Positions 40,699 through 49,353 of a DNA stretch of 64,000 nt are shown here, in pieces (position 1 is the stretch's first letter; every line of letters begins with the position of its first letter). The notes under the pieces are model-generated. The model worked only from the letters and a program-made list of their open reading frames with translations, did no database searches and had not been told where the DNA came from. The DNA lies in the NCBI GenBank assembly GCA_018873225.1, contig JAEILZ010000003.1, positions 3,844,001 to 3,908,000 of the forward strand, read 5' to 3'. Made by a program: the position numbers and the translations under genes. This DNA is from [Phialemoniopsis] sp. UDSM-2020. Lineage: Eukaryota > Ascomycota > Sordariomycetes > Thyridiales > Thyridiaceae.

Positions 40699-42373
40699 TT
40701 AGTCGAACACGATGGCAGCCTTGATGGCGCTCTTGTTCTTGATCGACTCGAGAGCTTCGCCGAATTGCTCCAGCTTGAACGTCTTGTTCACAATACCCTT
40801 GGTCTTGATCTTGCCGTTGTCCAGGTAGTCGACGGTTTGAGCTGCAGTCACTCAGAGTCAGTGTTTGCTTGTCATTGGTTCGGCTGAGTACGTACGGAAC
40901 ATGTGGACCTCGGAGAAGGATCCGATGATGCGAATCTCGTCACCAAAGATCTTGGTCGGTGCCCAGGACACACGGTCGGCATTGTGGTAGACGCTGGGCA
41001 AACAATTAGTCACTCCGACTCAGAGTAACCAGGCTTGGTGGACCTACCCATAGACAACAAGGGTACCGCCTCGGCGGCAGTAGTTGATGGCATCCTCAAG
41101 AAGCTTGACGGATCCGGTGGCCTCGACGACTATAAATCTGTGTCAGCTATGCCCTGGCCACTTCTTGCCCAGAGACCACCATACCAATATCGAAGCCATA
41201 GGGGTTGTCCTTCTTGATCTGCTCCAGCTGCGGCTGGCTGTCCTTACGGGAAAGCTCAATGTAAGTATCAGCAGCGTCTAGCTCCTTAGCTAGGTTCATC
41301 TTGAGTCCCTCGGGAGCAGCGATGGTGACCTGGCTACAGCCGTTCTGCTTGAGGAGCTGGGCGAGCATCTGTGTACACCAATCGTGAGAACGTCGTGCAA
41401 TATATGAGAGCGATTGATATAGATAGACTCACCAGTCCGGTAGGCCCAGCACCGAACATCAGGACGCTGGACCCGAGGCGAGGGCGGATCTTGTCCAGAC
41501 CGTGGCAAGCACACGAGGCGGGCTCGATCAGGGTGGCATCGACATCGTTGATGTTCTTGATACTGAAAACCTTGCCCTGAGGGTAGGCACAGTACTCAGC
41601 AAAACCACCGCTCAGAGTGGTGCCGTGCCCAGACCACTGTATACTTGTCAGCCACGTACTCCTCCGGGTGAGACTGGTCAGGAGATAACGGGCTACGTGC
41701 GTTTTCGCAGAGAAGGTACTCGCCGCGGCGGCAATAGAAGCAGTGGCCGCACAGCTCGGCATTGTCGGCGGCAACACGGTCACCAACTTTAAATTGCTTG
41801 ACTTTCTGCCATGGTCGTCAGTGTCTAGTTCCCCTTTGCAATTCTTTGAAAGGGTAGTCTCACGGGGCCAACAGCCGCAACCACACCGATTGTCTCGTGG
41901 CCGGGAATCAAAGGGAACTTGGCGATGAACTCTCCCTCGTGGATATGCTAGAAAAACACAAGGTTTAGCCAAGAGGCTATGAATCTAGCTCGCGATAAGC
42001 TTCCCTTACCAGATCTGTTGATGAGGAGGATCAGTTAACCAATTCTCTTTCCTTTCTTGAAGATTCATTGCAGCTTACCGGTTCCGCAGACACCACAGGC
42101 CTTAACCTTGACCAAGACATCGTCGTCTCGGAGCTCTGGGAGGGGCACATCAACAATGCCGTACTCTCGTGGCTTAGAGTACCTGTGTGCGGGGCGAGGT
42201 TAGCCCGAGCGTACAAATACGGTTTGGCTTTCGTAGTCTCCAACAGAAGGCAAGACAACTTTGAGGTGCGTATGAGGTAATTGGTAGTTGTTGCATGGCC
42301 TCGAGTGTACTGAGGGTGTGTGAACTCAAACTACCTACTGCAATGCCTTCATAGTCTTGGGTAGGCCGGACAT
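40699..42373 (-). CDS. Zinc-dependent polyol/alcohol dehydrogenase (D-arabinitol dehydrogenase-like)
   Basis: Medium-chain dehydrogenase of 347 residues in ten exons: 42373-42339, 42182-42079, 42010-42014, 41947-41864, 41805-41701, 41636-41433, 41368-41185, 41129-41048, 40993-40896, 40841-40699. Catalytic zinc ligands are C44 (GVCGTDLHIHEG) and H65-E66 (PGHE). Structural zinc cysteines are C95, C98, C101 and C109 ([15 protein letters not shown]). The Rossmann motif is GAGPTG. It likely oxidises a sugar alcohol with NAD(P); the resemblance to fungal D-arabinitol dehydrogenases is by overall pattern, so the substrate is uncertain. Two oddities: exon 3 is just five bases (codons for D47-L48), and intron 5 has a GC donor. 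The summed length is a multiple of three only with the 5-nt exon. Confidence 0.88.
41637..41700 (-). other. GC-AG intron in the dehydrogenase gene
   Basis: The donor is GAAAAC-GCACGT and the acceptor TATACAG-TGG. The nearest GT donor (three bases on) breaks the frame. The GC donor gives [20 protein letters not shown], the same spacing as related enzymes (CENFxARGVTxxGGFAEY). Confidence 0.72.
42010..42014 (-). other. 5-nt microexon (ATCTG) of the dehydrogenase gene
   Basis: Reads CATCAACAG-ATCTG-GTAAGG on the coding strand. With the last G of the previous exon it encodes Asp-Leu in the conserved GTDLHIHEG zinc-site loop. Flanking introns are 64 and 62 nt. Skipping it would shift the frame. 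Confidence 0.85.
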
Positions 42374-43860
42374 GTTGACGAGTGTGTCAGTGGAAAGCTT
42401 GCCAGGGAAACGTTAATGTATTAGCAATTGAGGGTCTGAAAGTGAACAATCAGAAGGGAAACTCGTGTCCTGTGCAGGTAGTATATTTGCGAGGAGAAAA
42501 AGTAGACGTCAGGAAGTCAAGCTCGCCCGTTGGAATGTGTGGGGGGAGGGCAGATAGATATGGGAGCGACGCGGGGTGGTTTGAGGAGGATGACATTGAC
42601 CTCGAGAGTTGGCCCCGCCATAGCTTTGAGATGGAGCCGGGCGTCATCATGCAGAGGCCGCGCTGTTTGCTCTAACCCAGTCAGCTCGGAAACGCCATGA
42701 ACGGGAGACCGCGGCGGTAGGATTGGCGCTACTCGGAACTGATTCATGACCGCCCAGTCCTGAGTGCCGCTTGGAGTAGATCCACCACATCCCGGCTGCT
42801 TCCAATCACCTCTGAACAAGCGGCGACGCAAGTGCAGCAAGACCTCTCTGCCTTCGTTGATCTTGCACACAACGCACCGAGGCGGTGACCGGGGAACAAG
42901 TTGGGTGCAGAAGGCTTGCCTCTTTCGGGAAAGAGATACATCTCGCTGAAATTGTCGTTACTGATTACTGCAGAAGTGTGTGCCCTATGAGGCATCATCC
43001 CGCAGACTCACTTGTCCGTTGAGAGGTGTCGACATTCCACAATCAGAGCAGCCTGAATGTGTTAGCATTTGTTGTCGAACAGCCATAAGCCAAATATACC
43101 GAGCTCGGGGAATGCTCAGACTCGTCATAGTGCTAGAGCTGCAGTCATACTAAGAGAGCAAGGAGTAGCATTGGCTGATAGTCTTCTCCTGGCTGCTATC
43201 AAAGACAATGCCTGGCATTCTGGTGATCAAGGTCTAAGCATCTTTTAGAGGTTGAGCATCGTGTAGATCAAGCGCGCCCGGTGTGGCTTCGATTGGTACG
43301 GCGGCCATGTTCAGCCCGTCTGGCGCCAAAATAGCCCAATCGAACGACTCCCAACTGACAGGCATGTATCACATCGTGTAACACATGCATCTCATACAGG
43401 CACCTGACCTAGTTATTGGACTATACGTGCCAATGCCCGTGGTCGTGGTATGTTCGCTCTCGTGGCAATGCGGTGTTGAATGGACTGCACAATTTACAAA
43501 AACCGGTAGTCATAGGGCAACTCTGCACTCGATAGGGCACTCTCTCACCTCCATTATTTGAAATGGCAAACTGAAGACAAGCGGTGGCATTTTTCAGCAA
43601 CGGGAACATCAACACGCCCTCAGAGAAGCTTCATCTTTTGTTGTCCAAGAGACCCACGGAAATGTCAAAAGTAGAAATCGATTCGTGCCCTTTTAATGCA
43701 ATATTTTCCGAGGATCTCTAACCTCTGAACTCCCCAAAGAAAAGCCCAAGCGCATTCCATCATGCAAGCCGGTGCATCCCTATTCGAGGTCCCTGTCGTA
43801 GAGTACACGTGGAACCGAGTGCCATGTGACGCATGGTGAGCAAACAGTCGGATATGTCGT
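42374..43860. other. 1.5 kb gene-free stretch upstream of the dehydrogenase gene
   Basis: Only short frames without family resemblance on both strands. It lies between the dehydrogenase start and the RPS10 stop (both minus strand), so it holds the dehydrogenase promoter and the RPS10 3' UTR. A non-coding or small secreted-peptide gene cannot be excluded. Confidence 0.45.
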
Positions 43861-44590
43861 TCATGAAGGGGGAGCACCGCCACGGCCACGGCCGTAACCA
43901 CCACGGCTGCATTCAATAGTCAGTACACGGCTCAGGACACCTATGAGCTCTTGTGGAGGCGGGATAACTCACAACTGAGGAGCAAATTCACCAGGGGCGC
44001 CACCCTCCTTGCCCTCACCAGCATCCCGACGTCTGTAACCACCCTCCCGGTCACCACGGTCGCCACGGTCGCCACGGTCGCCACGGCCACGGCCGCCGAA
44101 TCGTCGTTGCTCGCGCTCACCCTCGGCACCCATCATGCCACGGGGAGGAGCGTGCGAGCGCTGCTGCTTGATGTGGGTGGCCGGGACGATCTCGGCCGGC
44201 AGGTGCAGCCACTCGCGGAGGTAGTCGAGACCCTCGTTGGTGAGGGTGTAGTAGTACCACTGCCACGAGAACTGGGTCTTCAGGTAGCCCCTGCTGGTCA
44301 GGGATTGGCAGGCCTATTGTCTTTGCGTGAGTTCCAATTCTTCCGACGATCCCACTATTGTGATGTATTCACCTTGATGACATAGAGGTTGCGGACGCCG
44401 GTCTCCTCGTGAGTGGTCTCGTAGTCCCTATAGAAAATCGTAGGTTAGGTCGACGAACTTTTTCGAGATGCGGAATGTGATGGATTCTTGTTCGGAGTGG
44501 AAGGGCGGTAGCATACTTGGCGGCACAGAGAACGCCCTCACGGAAGAGCGTCTCGTGGATCTTCTTGCGGTCGGCCTTGGGGATGAGCAT
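43861..44590 (-). CDS. RPS10: 40S ribosomal protein S10 (eS10)
   Basis: Four exons (44590-44517, 44427-44373, 44313-43973, 43906-43861) give 171 residues. The sequence [20 protein letters not shown] opens the S10/plectin winged-helix domain, and [15 protein letters not shown] with [21 protein letters not shown] completes it. The C-terminus is Arg/Gly/Asp-rich ([18 protein letters not shown], then [13 protein letters not shown]), with the last part supplied by a 14-codon exon. The RGD/GDR run comes from a GGTCGCCAC-type tandem repeat near 44057-44092. A component of the small cytosolic ribosomal subunit. Multiple short introns near the start are typical of fungal ribosomal-protein genes. Confidence 0.96.
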
Positions 44591-45088
44591 CTTGGCGACT
44601 GGCGGTGATGCAGGATGTTGACGGGTTGGAGATGCTCACTTGGTGATGGCGGGGGGAAAGGTTCAATTGTCGAATTTTTGGTGGAATTAGATTTGTGTGA
44701 ATTCGCGCCACAATTGCTCGCTGCTTTGTGCGGACCCACCCGACTTTTTTTCCCAAGTGTGGCTAGTGTTGAACCCCAGCAAATCCCAAGTTGCAGGTCA
44801 GCCCGAGCTTTTTTTCTTTTTGGTACGCGAGAAAAAAGCACGGGCCACGTGCAAGTTGATGTCAGCCTTTCGGTGCCCGGCTTTTCTCGCCTCCGTTCAT
44901 CACTTCCACCAGACCCAGCCAGACCCTGTTCAAGTTCACCACCCAGCCACTAGAGCCTCCAGGCTGCTTATCGCATCCAGATCTACACCATACTTATCGT
45001 CGTCCGCATCAGCAAACTTCAGTCTCCCAGGTCTTCTCTACATCGACTCATTTGAGTGTATGCGTGACCACCACGCCGCGCACTAAGC
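44591..45088. other. Divergent promoter RPS10 / SDE2
   Basis: Bidirectional promoter of about 500 bases with T-rich tracts near 44745 and 44810. No gene is seen. Confidence 0.55.
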
Positions 45089-45940
45089 ATGATCAACGTG
45101 CTCATATCGACGTTTCACGGGCTGGGGTTGCCCCCAACCCTTGCCCTTCCTGTCCAGCCGACAGACACTGGCTCAGATCTATGGGACCAACTGAGCACCC
45201 GTCTACCCGGTCAAGATCACCGGTTACAACTCACGACGCTTGCAAATGAAGACATTCTGGCTTCCTCGTCGGCTCCTATATCTTCATATCTGTCGAGCTA
45301 TCGTGATGAACTCTTGTCCCTCCGCCTTTCTGTCCCACTGCTCGGTGGCAAAGGTGGTTTTGGATCTCAACTTCGAGCAGCAGGAGGTCGCATGTCATCT
45401 AAGCGGAGGAAAAATCAAGGAGACAGTAATGCATCCAGTCGAAACCTAGACGGACGGCGGATTCGGACCGTCACAGAGGCAAAAGCACTCGCAGAGTATC
45501 TTGCGATCAAGCCAGACATGGAACGCAAGGAGAAGGAAAAGCGACGCCAACGGTGGGAGCAGATTGTTGAGATGACGGAGCGCAAAGAAGAGGAGATACG
45601 GCATGGTACCAAGGGCAGGCTGGACGGGAAATGGGTTGAGGACAAGGAAGAGGCAGGCGAGCGAACGCGCGACGCAGTCCTTGCGGCCATGAAGGCTGGC
45701 AACTTCAAGGATAACTTGATGGGCACGTCAAGCGGCTCCAAGTCGACAGAACCCGATGAGGAGATGTCTAGTGCCGACGAGGAAAAGGAGGTATCTGAAG
45801 GCAGTTCAAAGGCTACGACGCCACCTTCCGGAGCGGAACAACAAGACAACGGCAAGCGGAGGACATTTTTTGGTTTTGACGAGGACGACGAGTTCATGAG
45901 CTCCGATGACGAAGAGGATGCACCCAAAGGCGCAAAGTAG
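45089..45940 (+). CDS. SDE2: Sde2 splicing/genome-stability factor with ubiquitin-like N-terminus
   Basis: Intronless, 283 residues. Residues 1-87 form the ubiquitin-like domain ([20 protein letters not shown] ...), ending in the processing site LLGG-KGG at G87/K88. In fission yeast a ubiquitin protease cleaves here and the exposed Lys fragment joins the spliceosome. The sequence after it, [16 protein letters not shown], is the family hallmark. A coiled, highly charged middle ([19 protein letters not shown]) and an acidic Ser-rich tail ending [20 protein letters not shown] follow. Known fission-yeast Sde2 promotes excision of selected introns and affects heterochromatin and telomeres. It neighbours genes with strange introns in this window, though proximity alone proves no link. 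Confidence 0.95.
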   Translation: MINVLISTFHGLGLPPTLALPVQPTDTGSDLWDQLSTRLPGQDHRLQLTTLANEDILASSSAPISSYLSSYRDELLSLRLSVPLLGGKGGFGSQLRAAGGRMSSKRRKNQGDSNASSRNLDGRRIRTVTEAKALAEYLAIKPDMERKEKEKRRQRWEQIVEMTERKEEEIRHGTKGRLDGKWVEDKEEAGERTRDAVLAAMKAGNFKDNLMGTSSGSKSTEPDEEMSSADEEKEVSEGSSKATTPPSGAEQQDNGKRRTFFGFDEDDEFMSSDDEEDAPKGAK

Positions 45941-46299
45941 GGAGACACATCTTGCGATTCTACCTTCGATACAAGGATCGCAAGCCTCCAGTCCTCGGGC
46001 TTGGTGATCAGTCAGTGGCTTTGGGATCATGTTTTACATTTTGTCACAGTGGCGCAAGGCGGTTCTTTTGGAATTATGGAGTTTGGCTCAACTCACGTGT
46101 ATAAGAATGACCGGAAATGATACCTCACAAATGAAATTGCAATTTGCTCCTGCGCGAATTTCACAGCGTCGAGCTGGACGGAGGCTGCGTTTGCCAATGT
46201 CTCTTCGACTTGCTATTTGCATGCATTCCCCTATGCTATTCCTAGTACAACAAAACACCACCTGCCCATGAGCTGATACTGTTCCTACAATGCCACCCT
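45941..46299. other. Convergent 3' region SDE2 / COX12
   Basis: Presumed 3' UTRs; nothing else is recognised. Confidence 0.5.
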
Positions 46300-46858
46300 C
46301 TACTCCAACCGAGCTGGGAAGTTGCCGGACTCTAGAAATGATGCGTTAGCTGGCGGCCCTATGAGACTGATCGTAGTATGATACGTACCTCGCTGCTCAT
46401 CCCATCGCTGGTACCAGCCGCTAGGGCAGAGAGATCGATAAGCCAGCCAGAACTACCACTCTGTCAGCCAACTCGCGCCTAATACAGTCTCGAGAAGATA
46501 CCTACCTGACGGCAGGGAGCAAAGTCCTCGCCCTTGGCAAGGATGCACTTGTGGTAGTCGACATAGTTCTGCCAGCAGTGCTTGGTCTGGTTCATGTTGG
46601 GGAACCGAGCATCGACACCTGCGAGGTTAAACCCGTTAGAATCCTTAATAAACTCCTCAATTCCTTATGCGACATCGTTCCGAGCGTGAACCGAGAATTT
46701 GGGGCCGGTGGTGACAGCGTTGGAGGGGACATACCAGCTGCGATAAATGTTAGCACATGAGATCATGCCATTTTTCAAGGGAGTCCTTTTTTGGGGGCGC
46801 AGCTCGACTCACCAGTGACGAACTTAAAGGGCTTGGTAACGCGGTCGTCGTCGGACAT
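46300..46858 (-). CDS. COX12: Cytochrome c oxidase subunit VIb (Cox12)
   Basis: 85 residues if a 3-nt exon is used, 84 otherwise. Exons are 46858-46813, optional 46737-46735, 46618-46506, 46452-46389 and 46331-46300. The twin cysteine motifs are complete: C-WQNYVDYHK-C (CX9C) and C-RQFWLAYRSL-C (CX10C), which form the disulfide-linked hairpin of this intermembrane-space subunit of complex IV. NQTKHCWQNY is diagnostic. The ends MSDDDRVTKPFKF and NFPARLE are as in related fungi. Four or five exons for 85 residues is very fragmented. The divergent neighbour is a B12D/NDUFA4-like gene, also mitochondrial. Confidence 0.95.
46735..46737 (-). other. Candidate 3-nt exon (CTG) in COX12
   Basis: On the coding strand: GTGCTAACATTTATCGCAG-CTG-GTATGT. 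It divides a 194-nt interval into a 75-nt and a 116-nt intron, both with canonical donors and branch sites (GCTAAC; TCTAAC). Inclusion changes VTG-VDARF to VTAG-VDARF without altering the frame. Confidence 0.6.
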
Positions 46859-47261
46859 TTTGGCTATTGGAGATTGATACCGGGGGGATCTGGGTGGGTT
46901 TGGAAGCTCAATGGCTTGGTGTTGTTGCTGCTGGACAAGCCGAGAGATGGTCGGGATTGCTGAGGTGAGGTGGGAGCATTCGGAAATCATGAATGATGAG
47001 TGGACGAAAAGTGGGAGCCTCAGATGTTAGGCTAGCAACGTTCGGCTCAGCATCCAAATGGACTGATCTGACTGGCTGGTGTGGAGCCGAGCTACCTTCC
47101 ACTGACGAAACCTCAAAACACCTCTGACCTGATCTGGAGTGCCCTCTTTTCCAACCCCAAGCTTCCTGGCCCGACTCTTCCAATTGTCTCTTTCACCTCT
47201 TTTGAAACCTCCGACAGGAAGCCTCAATCGCCTTGGTCAATCTCCCCTCAATCCTTTCACC
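46859..47261. promoter_or_regulatory. Shared divergent promoter COX12 / B12D gene
   Basis: 403 bases between the start codons of two small mitochondrial respiratory genes. No specific activator site could be assigned. Joint control is inferred from layout. Confidence 0.5.
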
Positions 47262-47803
47262 ATGCATCCCTCTACCGCCCTTCGCATGTTCCGACCCACC
47301 AGTCGTATGATGCGACCTGTTCCCGTAAGTCTCTCGATTCGGGGGTCTTCAAGAATGTACCATTGCTGACAACTACAACAGAAGGAGGAGCAAGCTGGTA
47401 CGTAAATTTGCTGTCATGACCCCGAGACGACTGTTCGAAAGCTGGGCGGACCGAACTCGGGAATTTGATTTGGAGGATATCGGATCCTGGCACGGAAATG
47501 GAACGAGACGACTGACTTGAAGCGATTGATAGCGCACACGGTCTCCCAGAGACTCCGCCGCCTTCGTCGCATCCCGCCTGAGCTGATCCCCCTCGGTAAT
47601 ACTCTCAATGGCTCGAGTTGTCCCCGACGCGCTGCTAACATGGAACAGGCGTTGTCGTTGGCTTTGCCCTCTTCGCCGCTGTCTTCTCCAGCTCGCGGCA
47701 CTTCCTGGTCGACAAGACGATCCGTATCAAGCGCCAGAACCGTGCCGCCGATAACGCTGCCCATTCTGGCGAGCACTCCGGCGAGCACTCTGCTGAGCAC
47801 TGA
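47262..47803 (+). CDS. B12D/NDUFA4 (MLRQ)-like small mitochondrial membrane protein
   Basis: 98 residues from four exons (47262-47324, 47382-47397, 47533-47595, 47649-47803); exon 2 has only 16 nt. The N-terminus MHPSTALRMFRPTSRMMRPV is basic and suits mitochondrial targeting. Then comes RLRRLRRIPPELIPLGVVVG with the single membrane helix VVVGFALFAAVFSS and DKTIRIKRQN, the pattern of the B12D family that includes mammalian NDUFA4, now assigned to complex IV. The tail holds a short repeat, HSGEHSGEHSAEH. The summed exon length is a multiple of three only with the 16-nt exon. Placement opposite COX12 supports a respiratory-chain role. Family call from memory of the motif. Confidence 0.78.
47382..47397 (+). 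other. 16-nt exon of the B12D gene
   Basis: Reads CTACAACAG-AAGGAGGAGCAAGCTG-GTACGT, encoding KEEQ and most of an Ala. It is frame-essential. The branch site GCTGAC lies just upstream. Confidence 0.75.
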
Positions 47804-48106
47804 ATCGTTACGGACAGCTTGACGAAGGTATAGATGATGGACAGGAGGACCGTGTTGGAATAGCGAGACATCCAACATTGTCGTGTAGTGTACATGTTAC
47901 GGGAATCGAAGTAGACTGCGCCATAGTCCCGAAGAAGAGAGCCGTTCCAATCCAGATCAGCTCTGACAGGCCTTGAATCTCATATGTCTTAACTAAGCAC
48001 CGCCTGCCTTTTGATACTGTGATGTATATCAAGTCATAAGTCTACCCGTAGAACACCTTTCCCTTAATTTACACATTGCCGGGGGTATCATTTCCTACAA
48101 ACACCA
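47804..48106. other. Convergent 3' region B12D gene / RRM gene
   Basis: About 300 bases; presumed 3' UTRs. Confidence 0.5.
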
Positions 48107-48636
48107 TCATTGAGGTTTGGGTCCAGCAACATCCAAACCCTCAAGCCCTTGCATCGGGTCATCTCCGCCCGCATCCCCTCCTGTCTTGGCCTGCTCATCA
48201 GCCAGACGACCGTCCTCACCAACGACATTCTCTGCCAGCCAGCGTTCCTAGAATCAGGGCATTAGTCAATATCGATGGATCAAGTGCCGGGATGGGCAAA
48301 GCGGAAGAAACTGACTTGTTCCCACAAAGCCTTCTTGCTTCCGAGTCCTTCGTCGGCACTCTTGGGAGCCTTGGCTGCCGAAACTTTGATAACCCGGCCA
48401 AAGAATTCGGACTGGTCCATATTGTCGACAGCCTCTTTGGCATCATCGACATCCTCGTACTCTACATAGGCAAACCCTCGGTGGGGATCTGTAGAATTTG
48501 GGTTTTCGTTTTTTGGGAGCGACAAGTCGGCAATTTCTCCAAATGGTACAAAGGCATCATGCAGACTGGCGACAGTCACGAGAGGTGCCAATCCTCCCAC
48601 ATAGACAGTCGCCTTCCACCTTGCTGCATCCGTCAT
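48107..48636 (-). CDS. Single-RRM RNA-binding protein (cyclophilin-E/Cyp33-type RRM)
   Basis: Two exons (48636-48316, 48247-48107) give 153 residues. One RRM fills residues ~8-90: RNP2 is ATVYVGGLAP and RNP1 is RGFAYVEYED. The region TVASLHDAFVPFGEIADLSLP between them is as in the RRM of cyclophilin E/Cyp33. No prolyl-isomerase domain follows; instead there is an acidic Gly/Asp-rich tail (EDGRLADEQAKTGGDAGGDD). The second exon supplies RWLAENVVGED, which continues the WEQERWL helix. In animals the related RRM sits in spliceosomal complexes, so a role in mRNA processing is plausible but unproven here. The donor GTCAGT is slightly off consensus. Confidence 0.83.
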
Positions 48637-49353
48637 GTTGAAGCCCACCAAGTATGAGGCCTGTAGGCTTCCGATGTGTCAAGAACGAGGGAGGTACCAA
48701 CAACAACAAGGTACCCTTCTCATGTCCAGGTGACCGAGCGTTGAACCCAGTGTTTGGGTGTGAGTGAGTTCGAGAGAGGCCTTCAGTGAAGCTGCTATCG
48801 TCTTTTGTGGCAGACTTCCAAGATTGGTGGATCGATCCCAAAGGAATGGTGGGGTCAGCCAGCCTGTGGCCCGGGGGTTGAAGGTTGTATACCACAGCGC
48901 ATTTCACGTGATGGTCGGCCTCCAATCAACTGAATTTCGGAGCACAGCTATTTCAGTGAGCTCAAGCTCAGGGGGTGTAGGGGCAGGACCCACTCAAACT
49001 GAATACATATGCATTTAGGTGGTGGGATAATCCTTGGTGATCAGTTACCTAGGGATTGAGGTACGTCGAGAAGGCAACCCAATCTGTCCTCATCCCCGCT
49101 ACCGATTCTACTCAAGAAATACAACAAATAATCGACGACCTACAACAAGTACTCGGGGAAGTCACCAACGATAGGACTAGCAGAGCACACGGACATCGTC
49201 CAGCTGCTAATCACGACACCGCCGTTTTATCACCTCTCTTATACTAAACTGTCTGGCTTCATTGCTTGAGATTCACCAACTGACTGGACCGCAATCAACT
49301 CTTATCCATCAGGCTCTGCGAACCCCTGTGCCCCACGCTACGACTGGTGCGCA
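48637..49353. other. Divergent promoter RRM gene / SEC31
   Basis: About 700 bases between divergent starts. No site could be assigned with confidence. Confidence 0.5.

Noticed and set aside
47749..47803. Suspected frameshift in the tail of the B12D gene
   Set aside because: On rereading, the run after GCTG is three C's, and the frame continues cleanly to HSGEHSGEHSAEH and a stop.
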